23,280 nt of DNA from JBJEQG01 sp051881635 (GCA_051881635.1 JBJEQG010000038.1:1-23280); one strand, 5' to 3'. Positions 1-6,988 are shown, numbered from the stretch's first letter. Translations and numbers: made by a program. The notes: a model not told the origin generated them from the sequence alone.

Positions 1-180
1 CAATGTGCTACTCTTTTTCAACCGCATGAATTTTAAGTTTAATATTCATAAAAAATCACTTTTTGAATTGCGGTAAACCCATAAATTACACAAAGAATAC
101 CATAATCCGAAAAAAACTATCCATAAGTCCGACACAAAAAGTTTACAAAATGAAATCGGAAAATTATGTCGAAAAGAGAA

Positions 181-220
181 AATCAGACGGCATAAAGTAT
201 AATTTTTATGCCGTCCGATT
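181..220 (-). terminator. Intrinsic terminator of thrS
   Basis: A long inverted repeat pairs AATCAGACGGCATAAAG (181-197) with its near-complement at 204-220. On the minus strand the hairpin begins about 14 bases after the thrS stop codon and is followed by a T-rich run. The plus-strand side also has T residues, so it may work weakly in both directions. Bases 1-180 beyond it are AT-rich and show no convincing gene. Confidence 0.8.
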
Positions 221-234
221 TTATGAAAAGTTAA

Positions 235-2181
235 TTATTTCTCTTTGGTGTCAACTTCGGTTTTAACCATTTGGATAAATTCCTCTGTGGGCATATTGGG
301 CATTTCGCCTCTTTTTCTGGAACGAACTGTAACCGTATTGGCAGCAACTTCATTGTCGCCGATAACCAAAATGTACGGTATTCTTTCCAGTCTTGCATTC
401 TTAATCTTCGGACCAATATTGCTGTCATTGGTGTCAACCGTTACACGCATACCCAAAGCGGTCAGTTTATCGGCAACGGATTTCGCATAAGCGTCATGTT
501 CAGGCTTAATCGGAAGAACTCGTACTTGTTCGGGAGCGAGCCAGAGTGGCAAAACACCGTTGAAGCGTTCAAGCATATAGGCGAGTGTTCTCTCGTAACA
601 GCCCAAAGAAGTTCTATGAATGATATAGGGCAGTTTCTTCTGACCGTCTTTATCCACATAATACATACCGAATTTTTCGGCAAGCAGCATATCAATCTGA
701 ATGGTTACGATTGTATCCTCTTTGCCATAGACATTCTTGTACTGAATATCAAGTTTTGGACCGTAGAAAGCCGCCTCGTCAATACCAATCGTGTAATCCA
801 AGCCGATATGGTCCAAAATCTTTTTCATGACAGTCTGTGCTTCTTCCCATTGTTCCTTTGTACCCTCATACTTGTTGTTCGGGTTGGCAGGGTCCCACTG
901 TGAGAAACGGAAAGTACAATTTTCCAACAAGCCGACGGTTTCAAGGAAATACTTTGCCAATTCCAAACAGCCCTTGAACTCCTCCTCCAACTGGTCGGGA
1001 CGGAGAATATAGTGTCCCTCAGAAATGGTAAAATGACGCACACGGATTAAACCGTGCATTTCACCGCTCGCCTCATTGCGGAACAGCGTTGATGTTTCGG
1101 TCAACCGCATAGGCAATTCTCTGTAAGAACGCTGTTTGTTCAGATAAACCTGATATTGGAACGGGCAGGTCATTGGGCGAAGGGCAAAACATTCTTTTGT
1201 TTCGTCATGCGGGTCGCCGAGAATAAACATACCGTCCAGATAGTGGTCCCAGTGACCTGAAATTTTATAAAGTTCTCTTTTGGCAAGGAGCGGTGTTTTT
1301 GTCAAAAGGCAGCCATGAGCCTGTTCAACATCTTCAACCCATCTTTGCAAAAGCTGAATAACTCTTGCACCCTTTGGCAAAAGAATAGGCAAGCCTTGTC
1401 CGATATAATCAACGGTTGTAAAGTATTCAAGTTCCCGTCCGATTTTATTGTGGTCACGCTTTTGAGCTTCTTCAAGCTGTGTCAGGTAAGCGTCCAACTC
1501 GGAGGCTTTCGGGAAAGAAATACCGTAAATACGGCAAAGCTGTTGTTTGTTTGCATCGCCACGCCAATAAGCTCCCGTACAGGAAGTTAATTTAATCGCT
1601 TTAATCGGAGAAACATTCAAAAGGTGCGGACCGGCACAAAGGTCTGTAAATTCCCCCTGTTTATAAAAGCTAATCGGTTCGCCTTTGTCCGTATGCTCCC
1701 TGCACAATTCAACTTTATACGGCTCGTTCATTTCTTCAAGTAAAGCCAAAGCCTCTGTTGGCGGCAATTCAAACTTTTCAACCGCTAAACCCTCTTTGAC
1801 AATCTTTTTCATTTCAGCGGTGATTTTTTCAAGGTCTTCGGGAGAGAAAGCCTTTTCTACATCAAAATCATAATAGAAACCATTGGCGATTGCAGGACCG
1901 ATTGCAAATTTAGCGTTGGGGAATAATCTCTTTACCGCTTGTGCCAAAACATGGGAAGTTGTGTGCCAAAAAGCCTTTTTGCCGTCCTCATTATCAAAGG
2001 TCAGCAATTCTAATTGACAATCTTCATTCAAAGCGGTTCTTAAATCGCATACCGTACCGTTGACTTTACAGGCACAAACGGATTTAAACAAACCGGCACC
2101 GAGTGATTTTGCAACATCGGCGGCTGTTGTACCGTTTTCAAACTCTTTGATAACGCCATCTTTTAATTCAACTTTAATCAC
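235..2181 (-). CDS. thrS: Threonyl-tRNA synthetase (ThrRS)
   Basis: Charges tRNA-Thr with threonine in the cytoplasm. The 648-residue protein has the full bacterial ThrRS layout: an N-terminal TGS domain (about 1-60), an editing domain with the HTTSH (HxxxH) motif and the later CAGPH motif, a class II catalytic core (PMTCPFQ, a conserved FRNEASGEMHGLIRVR block, and HRTSLGCYER carrying a likely zinc-ligand histidine), and a C-terminal anticodon-binding domain with VRVLPI and IGDNE. The frame stays open far upstream to 2352, but that part is T-box leader. The real start is GTG at 2181, eight bases after AAGGAGG (2190-2196), giving a protein that begins with I-K-V-E-L-K-D-G. It has its own promoter and terminator and is regulated by the T-box. 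The catalytic motifs resemble the PMTCPFQ-type ThrRS seen in some Clostridia rather than the E. coli PMNCPGH form. Confidence 0.97.
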   Translation of the reverse strand: MIKVELKDGVIKEFENGTTAADVAKSLGAGLFKSVCACKVNGTVCDLRTALNEDCQLELLTFDNEDGKKAFWHTTSHVLAQAVKRLFPNAKFAIGPAIANGFYYDFDVEKAFSPEDLEKITAEMKKIVKEGLAVEKFELPPTEALALLEEMNEPYKVELCREHTDKGEPISFYKQGEFTDLCAGPHLLNVSPIKAIKLTSCTGAYWRGDANKQQLCRIYGISFPKASELDAYLTQLEEAQKRDHNKIGRELEYFTTVDYIGQGLPILLPKGARVIQLLQRWVEDVEQAHGCLLTKTPLLAKRELYKISGHWDHYLDGMFILGDPHDETKECFALRPMTCPFQYQVYLNKQRSYRELPMRLTETSTLFRNEASGEMHGLIRVRHFTISEGHYILRPDQLEEEFKGCLELAKYFLETVGLLENCTFRFSQWDPANPNNKYEGTKEQWEEAQTVMKKILDHIGLDYTIGIDEAAFYGPKLDIQYKNVYGKEDTIVTIQIDMLLAEKFGMYYVDKDGQKKLPYIIHRTSLGCYERTLAYMLERFNGVLPLWLAPEQVRVLPIKPEHDAYAKSVADKLTALGMRVTVDTNDSNIGPKIKNARLERIPYILVIGDNEVAANTVTVRSRKRGEMPNMPTEEFIQMVKTEVDTKEK

Positions 2182-2224
2182 TTTAAATTCCTCCTTAAAT
2201 CTGTTTTCCGAAACATTACAAGTC

Positions 2225-2265
2225 AAAAAAATCGCCTCTGCGTCTTTTATTATGACGCAGGGGCG
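2225..2265 (-). terminator. T-box attenuator hairpin
   Basis: On the minus strand CGCCCCTGCGTC (2254-2265) pairs with GACGCAGAGGCG (2233-2244) with one mismatch, followed by seven T (2225-2231). It lies directly after the T-box sequence and before the thrS ribosome binding site, where a T-box terminator is expected. Confidence 0.92.
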
Positions 2266-2510
2266 AATAAATATCCACGGTTCCACCCTGTTTACGAACA
2301 GCCGTTCGCACTCAGCAAGAAAAAAGTTTCTCAGGTCTTTAACGCAGACCATACGCTACGGCTTATGCCCAAAGGCCTTTGCACCGCAATACTCCGAGGC
2401 GGTACCCGATTGTCAGACATCATAAGGGCTTGCAGCCGATGACCCTTAATCTCTGTGTCCGTCTATATGACAAGCAGACTCCTCATCAATGTATCGGATT
2501 TTCTATTGTC
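2225..2510 (-). promoter_or_regulatory. T-box riboswitch leader of thrS
   Basis: The thrS leader on the minus strand carries the hallmark T-box sequence AGGGTGGAACCGTGG (2275-2289), which pairs with the uncharged tRNA acceptor end and forms the antiterminator. It is followed at once by a terminator hairpin. About 110 bases further upstream is a long imperfect stem-loop consistent with Stem I. A candidate specifier codon ACC (threonine), followed by a purine, lies at 2401-2403 on the 3' side of that stem, just before GCCTCGG. In this family uncharged tRNA-Thr would stabilise the antiterminator and switch thrS on. The T-box and terminator are seen directly; the specifier assignment is a best guess made without folding. 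Confidence 0.93.
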
Positions 2511-2516
2511 AGCATT

Positions 2517-2545
2517 ATATTAACACTAATGTTTTTAATTGTCAA
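2517..2545 (-). promoter_or_regulatory. Sigma-A-type promoter of thrS
   Basis: Minus strand TTGACA (2540-2545), a 17-base spacer, then TAATAT (2517-2522). Transcription would begin near 2510, at the start of the T-box leader. The -35 hexamer lies inside the last codons of the preceding lipoprotein gene, whose stop codon is at 2535-2537. Confidence 0.82.
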
Positions 2546-3369
2546 GAGGATAACCAGATGTAGTTGTAGAGTCGGTAATAGTGTAATCACTCGGAACTGT
2601 AAACAGACTGTCGTCTACATTGTTGGAGAGTTCATTGACAGTTACAACAACATTGATGTAGTTGGAAGATGTTTTGTCCGTTTCATCGCTTTGCATAACA
2701 ATGCCTACAAGGCTATTGTTGTAGAAATAGTATGTGCTTGTAACGCCGTCAGCATAATAGGTTTCGTATTGGCACTTTTTGCCGTTAAAGGTTTCCGAAC
2801 CTGTATCCGTAAGGAACAGATTATCTGTGTTAATTTCTTCCATTGCACCTTCTGTTGAAATCTCAGATATTTTTACTGCGGTTTTCGTGGAGGGATAGAG
2901 CATATATGAATTTTTCCCGTCAGAGAGGATAACAATACTCATACCATAACTTTTTGTTGACATATACATCTTGTTGTTTTTGGCGTCCGTAGCGACAATA
3001 ACAGGTGTATTTTTCAATGTTTGACCATTTGACTTGCCGTCTACCGTTGCGTCCATATAGAATTTACCGTCACTCATGACATCTATAAAGCATTTTTGCA
3101 AAAGCGGTCCGACTTTGCCTGTTTCNNNNNNNNNNNNNNNNNNNNNNNNNNNNNNNNNNNNNNNNNNNNNNNNNNNNNNNNNNNNNNNNNNNNNNNNNNN
3201 NNNNNNNNNNNNNNNNNNNNNNNNNGGAACTTTCGTCATTGGAAACAGTGCTTTCCGAAGAAACCTGTGAAGTGACGGAGGATTCCGGTGCAGTGTTTTT
3301 AGAGCCGCCGCAAGCGGTCATAGAAACAGCAAGGAGTGCAGAAAAAAGAACAACCATAAACTTTTTCAT
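2535..3369 (-). CDS. Putative lipoprotein, interrupted by assembly gap
   Basis: A secreted, membrane-anchored lipoprotein of unknown function. The N-terminus (start 3369) is a classic lipoprotein signal peptide: basic MKK, a hydrophobic core and S-M-T-A-C with Cys20 as the lipidated residue, then a Ser/Thr/Glu-rich linker. The gap at 3126-3225 cuts this linker. The C-terminal domain resumes after it and ends with a FTVPSDYTI motif near the terminus. The two halves are in different frames across the N run, which fits a placeholder gap of unknown length rather than a true frameshift. The protein is clearly paralogous to the gene at 5207-5995: same signal peptide, the same alternating strand-rich domain with a 'YML' segment, and the same VPSDYTI ending. 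AAAGGG (3380-3385) is the likely ribosome binding site. No terminator is visible before the thrS leader. LolA-like lipoprotein-carrier folds look vaguely similar, but I do not assign a function. Confidence 0.85.
3126..3225. other. 100-N assembly gap inside lipoprotein linker
   Basis: Exactly 100 N, a conventional placeholder length, so the real size is unknown. It falls where the paralogous lipoprotein has a low-complexity Ser/Thr/Asp/Glu linker with repeated STDESK units, suggesting a repeat that was not resolved. Confidence 0.95.
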
Positions 3370-3429
3370 GTTTTCACGACCCTTTATCCTTAAATTGTCA
3401 ATAGTATGGAAAACTGATTGATTTCATAT

Positions 3430-3458
3430 ATTATAATCTTATTTGTGTGATTTGTCAA
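3430..3458 (-). promoter_or_regulatory. Promoter of lipoprotein gene (2535-3369)
   Basis: Minus strand TTGACA (3453-3458), a 17-base spacer and TATAAT (3430-3435): a perfect sigma-A consensus with ideal spacing. It is divergent from the queT promoter about 57 bases away. Confidence 0.85.
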
Positions 3459-3514
3459 ATGAAAGTCATTGTATTTTTTCGGAAAAAACCTGATAAAATC
3501 CATAAAAAATTCTC

Positions 3515-3543
3515 TTGCATTTCATGGTTGGATATTATATAAT
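3515..3543 (+). promoter_or_regulatory. Promoter of queT
   Basis: TTGCAT (3515-3520), a 17-base spacer and TATAAT (3538-3543). The start of transcription would fall near 3550, precisely at the beginning of the preQ1-like leader. Confidence 0.82.
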
Positions 3544-3550
3544 ATCTCTC

Positions 3551-3592
3551 GGTCAGTTCGCAAAATCCTGACCTAAAATAAAACTACGGAGG
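3551..3592 (+). promoter_or_regulatory. preQ1-I-type riboswitch candidate
   Basis: GGTCAG (3551-3556) pairs with CTGACC (3568-3573) around a loop that begins TTCGCAAAAT, and an A-rich tail TAAAATAAAACTA runs into the ribosome binding site GGAGG. This order (short stem, TCGCA-type loop, a C just before the 3' strand, A-rich tail, then SD) matches the small preQ1-I pseudoknot riboswitch, and the downstream gene is a queuosine-precursor transporter, a known target. Ligand binding would be expected to hide the SD. No folding program was run. Confidence 0.75.
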
Positions 3593-3596
3593 ACAA

Positions 3597-4148
3597 ATGA
3601 ATATGAATGGAAAACGCAAAGAGGGCGTTCGCTTTTTGACGGAGGCGGCGGTCATTGCGGCAATTTATGCGTTGCTGACAATGTTCCTTGCACCGATTTC
3701 CTATGGAAGTGTACAGTTCAGAATTTCTGAGGCGTTGACGATTTTACCGATTTTCACGCCTGCCGCTATTCCGGGCTTAACCATAGGCTGTTTTTTGGCG
3801 AACATCACAAGTCCGTTGGGGGTTATCGACTGGATTGTCGGTTCGTCTGCGACGCTTTTGGCGGCAATATGTACATATCTTGTACGCAAAGTCCGCTTTA
3901 AATCCGCACCGTGGCTCGCACCGCTGCCACCCGTTATTTTTAACGCTTTGATTATTGGTGCAGAGTTGACAATCGTGTACTCATCACCGACACCTGAAAC
4001 ATTTTTCGCACTATTTTTGCCTATGGCATTGTCAGTCGGTTTGGGAGAGTTGGTTGTGTGTTATGCACTTGGTTTGCCGATTTCTACGGTTCTTGTTAAA
4101 TTGAATATAGAGAATACGCTTTTTCGTCAGTATCAAACCATAAAATAA
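3597..4148 (+). CDS. queT: QueT family queuosine-precursor transporter (ECF S component)
   Basis: A 183-residue integral membrane protein that matches the QueT family (DUF988), the substrate-binding S component that works with a shared energy-coupling-factor module to import preQ1/preQ0-type precursors of queuosine. The diagnostic segment YGSVQFRISEALTILP is followed by IPGLTIGCFLANITSPLG, and about five or six hydrophobic helices can be seen. The start could be ATG 3597 (four bases after GGAGG) or ATG 3603 (ten bases after); both are in frame and the difference is two residues. The gene is alone behind its own promoter and preQ1-type leader and ends in a hairpin terminator. No ECF ATPase or T component lies in this window, which is normal for group II ECF systems. 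The last 15 codons and the terminator are repeated downstream of the next gene. Confidence 0.93.
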   Translation: MNMNGKRKEGVRFLTEAAVIAAIYALLTMFLAPISYGSVQFRISEALTILPIFTPAAIPGLTIGCFLANITSPLGVIDWIVGSSATLLAAICTYLVRKVRFKSAPWLAPLPPVIFNALIIGAELTIVYSSPTPETFFALFLPMALSVGLGELVVCYALGLPISTVLVKLNIENTLFRQYQTIK

Positions 4149-4194
4149 AAAACAAAACGGCAGTCAAGGTTTCAGACTTTGACCGCCGTTTTTT
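4101..4194 (+). repeat. Direct repeat copy A (queT tail plus terminator)
   Basis: This copy holds the last queT codons, the stop and the terminator. It aligns over its full length with 5106-5197 at roughly 90% identity by eye, with a handful of substitutions and two one-base indels. The two copies bracket the methyltransferase gene. Confidence 0.92.
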
Positions 4195-4196
4195 GT
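4154..4196 (+). terminator. queT terminator
   Basis: AAAACGGC-A-GTCAAGGT pairs with ACTTTGAC-C-GCCGTTTT with one mismatch and one wobble, followed by a T run. It sits just after the queT stop codon. Confidence 0.88.
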
Positions 4197-4292
4197 TTGA
4201 AGATAAAGAAATCTTCAATCTGTAAAGATTGAAAAAGTTAAAATGGCACAAAACATAGTGTTTGCAAAAAGCTTTAAATTCATTAACGGCTA

Positions 4293-4301
4293 TGATATAA
4301 T
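4293..4301 (+). promoter_or_regulatory. Extended -10 promoter of methyltransferase gene
   Basis: TG-A-TATAAT is an extended -10 element. A weak -35 (TTTAAA, 4273-4278) is present at 17 bases. Transcription from here would start near 4308 and rule out the in-frame ATG at 4243. A small hairpin (TTCAATC 4214-4220 with GATTGAA 4227-4233) lies upstream. Confidence 0.6.
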
Positions 4302-4353
4302 ATTTTTATTGATGAAAATAACAAGTATAAATTTAAAAGCGAGCGAAACAGTT

Positions 4354-5109
4354 ATGAACATAGAAGAAAGTATCAATATAACAAAAAAAGAATTTGAAGA
4401 TAGTTTTTCAGCGGGTGATTTTTATAATAAACAGACACAGGATATTCAGCATTTAAATGCTATTCTTAATTTTCTCCCGATAAAATCCAATATGAAAATT
4501 TTGGACTTGGGTACGGGCAGTGGTTACTTATCTTTTACTATTGCTACCCAATATCCTGATGTGAAAGTTGTTGGATTGGATATTGTTGAAAAAACATTGG
4601 AAAATAATCGCACGAAAGCCAAAGAAGAAAACCTTAATAATCTTAGCTTTGTTACTTATGGCGGAATTGATTTTCCATTTGCCGATGAAGAATTTGACAT
4701 GGTTATTTCCAGATATGCCTTGCATCATTTTCCGAAAATACAATTCAGCATTTCGGAAGTAAGTCGGGTTTTGAAAAAAGATGGACTTTTCTTTATCTCA
4801 GATCCGACACCAAATGCTAATGATACACAGCGATTTGTGGACGCATATATGCAACTGAAACAAGATGGTCATATCAAATTTTATACAACAGAAGAATGGA
4901 AGAATATGTGCAGGAAAAGTGGATTGGAATTAAAGGATTCTTTTGACAGCCATATTCGATTTCCGAAAAAAAAGAACACAGCCTATGGATTTGACGATTT
5001 GTTGAATAAATATGACAAGAAAGTTATTGCCGAATACGAACTTGAAATAATAGAAGATGAAATTTACATAACAGAACAAGTTAATAACTTATTGTTTTAT
5101 AAGATTTGA
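4354..5109 (+). CDS. Class I SAM-dependent methyltransferase
   Basis: A 251-residue Methyltransf_11-type enzyme. Motif I reads KILDLGTGSGYLS (Asp51 to Gly57 form the SAM loop), followed by VVGLDI with the acidic ribose-binding residue and the later DMVISRYALHHF (motif IV) and VLKKDGLFFISDPTP. The substrate cannot be told: UbiE-like and small-molecule methyltransferases share this layout. ATG 4354 (protein begins MNIEES) is preferred over the upstream in-frame ATGs at 4243 and 4312 because the promoter lies between them; its ribosome binding site is weak. The coding sequence is visibly more AT-rich than the glycogen genes and uses more A-ending codons, suggesting acquisition from elsewhere. 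It is enclosed by two copies of the queT tail/terminator, and its TGA stop (5107-5109) lies in the first bases of the second copy. Confidence 0.88.
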   Translation: MNIEESINITKKEFEDSFSAGDFYNKQTQDIQHLNAILNFLPIKSNMKILDLGTGSGYLSFTIATQYPDVKVVGLDIVEKTLENNRTKAKEENLNNLSFVTYGGIDFPFADEEFDMVISRYALHHFPKIQFSISEVSRVLKKDGLFFISDPTPNANDTQRFVDAYMQLKQDGHIKFYTTEEWKNMCRKSGLELKDSFDSHIRFPKKKNTAYGFDDLLNKYDKKVIAEYELEIIEDEIYITEQVNNLLFYKI

Positions 5110-5197
5110 ATATAGAAAATACATTTTTCGTCAGTATCAAACCGTAAAATAAAAACAAAACGGCGGTCAAAGTTTAAGGCTTTGACCGCCGTTTTTT
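5106..5197 (+). repeat. Direct repeat copy B (decayed queT tail plus terminator)
   Basis: A partial copy of the queT 3' end. It would read L-N-I-E-N-T like queT but then shifts frame because of a one-base deletion, so it is non-coding debris apart from the terminator. See copy A at 4101-4194. Confidence 0.92.
5157..5197. terminator. Bidirectional terminator, methyltransferase / lipoprotein 2
   Basis: A perfect 16-bp stem (5157-5172 with 5180-5195), 7-base loop, T run on the plus strand and a T-rich GTTTTGTTTTTATTTT on the minus strand. It can end both the methyltransferase transcript and the convergent lipoprotein transcript (stop at 5207). Confidence 0.9.
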
Positions 5198-5206
5198 ATG
5201 TGGTTA

Positions 5207-5995
5207 TCAGTTTGTCGGTTCAGGTGTTATATCGGTGCTGTATTCCTGAATTGTGTAGTCGCTCGGAACAGCCAGCAATCCTTCGGGAATTTCATTTGTA
5301 AAAGCGTTGACGGTATATACATATTCAATTTTTTCATCGTCTGTGGCGTTCGCAGAAGATGTGAAAGCAATCAGTTTGCCGTCAGCGTCAAAATACATTG
5401 TACTCTCAGTGCCGTCCATGTCATATTTTTCAAATGTGCATGAAGTACCGTTGTAGTCCGTTGTGCCTGAGTCAAGCAGTTTATAGTTATCGTCAAAAGT
5501 GTCGTCCATATCTACGGAAGAACCGTTCGTTTTGTAGGCAATTTTGTTTTTTTCGTCAAGCATATAAGTGTTTGTACCGTCATAAAGAGAGCAGATAGTT
5601 TCGCCCATAATTGCGGTTTTCAGATATGCCTTTTCGCCATCTCTTGCCATAATCATAGGCACCTCGGTTGTTGTACCACTGATTGTTACTGACATCATCA
5701 TGTCAGCATATAAAACATCACCTTTTGAGAGTTCTGCATATTTTTTGAAAAGTGTTTCATCTTTTGATTCGTCTGTTGAGGAAGTTGGTTTTGATTCGTC
5801 CGTTGAAGAAGTAGGTGTTTCCGATTTCGACTCGTCTGTCGGAGCAGTGGGAGAAGCCTCAGATACATCGTCTGTTGACACAGTAGATGCCGGTGCAGAG
5901 GGAGCGGAACTTTCCTGTGTTTTGTCAGAGCCGCCGCAAGCGGTAAAGGACAAGGCTAAAAGGGCGGAAAAAAGGACAACGGCAAACTTTTTCAT
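5207..5995 (-). CDS. Putative lipoprotein, paralogue of 2535-3369
   Basis: A 262-residue exported lipoprotein. The signal peptide has MKKF, a hydrophobic stretch and S-F-T-A-C with Cys20 as the predicted lipidation site, then GGS. Residues about 25-85 form a low-complexity linker rich in Ser/Thr/Pro/Glu with repeated STDESK units. A C-terminal domain (about 85-255) contains regularly spaced strands and the motifs MIMARDGEKAYLK, NTYMLDEKNKIAYK and VPSDYTI, all of which have equivalents in the first lipoprotein. ATG 5995 is well placed after AAGGAG. No catalytic motif is seen. A solute-binding or envelope-sensing role is possible but unsupported. It has its own promoter and shares a bidirectional terminator with the methyltransferase gene. 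Confidence 0.9.
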   Translation of the reverse strand: MKKFAVVLFSALLALSFTACGGSDKTQESSAPSAPASTVSTDDVSEASPTAPTDESKSETPTSSTDESKPTSSTDESKDETLFKKYAELSKGDVLYADMMMSVTISGTTTEVPMIMARDGEKAYLKTAIMGETICSLYDGTNTYMLDEKNKIAYKTNGSSVDMDDTFDDNYKLLDSGTTDYNGTSCTFEKYDMDGTESTMYFDADGKLIAFTSSANATDDEKIEYVYTVNAFTNEIPEGLLAVPSDYTIQEYSTDITPEPTN

Positions 5996-6058
5996 GGTGT
6001 TTTTCTCCTTAAAATGATATTTTGTTTACAAAATATACCAATTTATTATATTGAAGCT

Positions 6059-6086
6059 ATTATAGCATATTTTCTTGTAAAGTCAA
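6059..6086 (-). promoter_or_regulatory. Promoter of lipoprotein 2
   Basis: Minus strand TTGACT (6081-6086), 16-base spacer, TG-C-TATAAT extended -10 (6059-6064 for the hexamer). It is about 65 bases upstream of the start codon. Confidence 0.82.
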
Positions 6087-6115
6087 GAAAAAACATATTC
6101 AGATACCGTAATTTT

Positions 6116-6141
6116 CATGTAAAACACATTGTTTTTACATG
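6116..6141. promoter_or_regulatory. Operator-like inverted repeat between divergent genes
   Basis: CATGTAAAA (6116-6124) and TTTTACATG (6133-6141) are exact inverted repeats separated by eight bases. The element lies between the divergent promoters of lipoprotein 2 and the HAD hydrolase and overlaps a candidate -35 (TTGTTT, 6129-6134). The spacing and symmetry fit a dimeric repressor site; no regulator is encoded nearby. Confidence 0.5.
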
Positions 6142-6171
6142 AGTGGTGACTATATAATACGATAATTTTTG

Positions 6172-6200
6172 TTGCATTTATTCAAGCTGTATATTACAAT
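6172..6200 (+). promoter_or_regulatory. Promoter of HAD hydrolase gene
   Basis: TTGCAT (6172-6177), 17-base spacer, TACAAT (6195-6200). A second, upstream candidate is TTGTTT (6129-6134), 18-base spacer, TATAAT (6153-6158), and that one overlaps the inverted repeat. Confidence 0.6.
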
Positions 6201-6230
6201 AAGAGTAAAAGAATATTAAAAGGAGCGATT

Positions 6231-6962
6231 TTGTTGTATAAAAATTATATCTTTGATTTTTACGGAACATTGGTTGACATTCACACAAACGAGGGCAAAG
6301 CATCACTTTGGAAAAACTTTTCCAATCTGATTGCCATGCATGGTGCGGTTTATAAGCCTTCGGAGTTAAAAAAAGCGTATGCCCGTTTGGTTCGTGAGGA
6401 GATAAAAGCCATACCGAGCCAAAGTTATACCATTAAGCCCGAACCGCAGCTCTTTAATGTTTTTGAGGCACTGTATAAAGAAAAAGGTGTTGACGCCTCA
6501 AATGAGCTTGTTCGTTTTACGGCTATGGCTTTTCGGGCATTGTCACTGGATTATGTCAGAAAATATGACGGTGTTGATGAACTCTTTGAAACCATACGCA
6601 AAAATAACGGCAAAATTTATCTCCTTTCCAATGCCCAGCGTGTTTTTACAGAACCTGAAATTCGTTTAGCAGGGTTGTACGATAAGTTTGATGATATATT
6701 TATTTCGTCTGACTGTGGCTGTGCAAAGCCCGACCCGCTGTTTTTTAAGGCTTTGTTGGAAAAGCATAATTTAAACCGTGAAGAATCCATTATGATTGGC
6801 AACGATTATATTTCGGATATTCAGGGAGCTTATAATGTCGGTTTGGATTCGCTGTATATACATACGGCGGTATCACCGGCAATCGAAGGCGAACTTCATG
6901 CCAAATATGTTGTTATGAGCGGAAATATGCATGAAGTGACAAGTACATTGTTTGGCGGCTGA
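6231..6962 (+). CDS. HAD-superfamily hydrolase
   Basis: A 243-residue haloacid-dehalogenase-fold hydrolase, probably a phosphatase acting on a small phosphorylated metabolite. All four HAD motifs can be placed: motif I DFYGTLVD with nucleophile Asp9, motif II LLSNA with Ser133, motif III CAKPDP with Lys166, and motif IV IGNDYISD with Asp192 and Asp196. The usual second Asp of motif I (DxD) is Tyr11 here, as in dehalogenase-like DxYGTL proteins, so phosphatase activity should not be taken for granted. A helical cap domain fits residues about 18-110. The start is TTG: 6231 or 6234, five or eight bases after AGGAG (6221-6225). The gene appears to be monocistronic. Confidence 0.88.
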   Translation: MLYKNYIFDFYGTLVDIHTNEGKASLWKNFSNLIAMHGAVYKPSELKKAYARLVREEIKAIPSQSYTIKPEPQLFNVFEALYKEKGVDASNELVRFTAMAFRALSLDYVRKYDGVDELFETIRKNNGKIYLLSNAQRVFTEPEIRLAGLYDKFDDIFISSDCGCAKPDPLFFKALLEKHNLNREESIMIGNDYISDIQGAYNVGLDSLYIHTAVSPAIEGELHAKYVVMSGNMHEVTSTLFGG

Positions 6963-6988
6963 AAAACTTTTGTTCGTATTATTTCATT

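Noticed and set aside
63..266. 67-codon plus-strand frame at the left edge
   Set aside because: AT-rich, no ribosome binding site, and it runs through the thrS terminator into the antisense of thrS.
2182..2352. N-terminal extension of ThrRS from an upstream in-frame start
   Set aside because: The bases form the T-box sequence and terminator; GTG 2181 has a proper ribosome binding site and starts the family-typical sequence.
3126..3225. Frameshift pseudogene in lipoprotein 1
   Set aside because: The frame change spans a placeholder N run of unknown true length, so no frameshift can be inferred.
4243..4353. Longer methyltransferase starting at ATG 4243
   Set aside because: The extended -10 promoter at 4293-4301 lies inside this extension and the added residues are not family-like.
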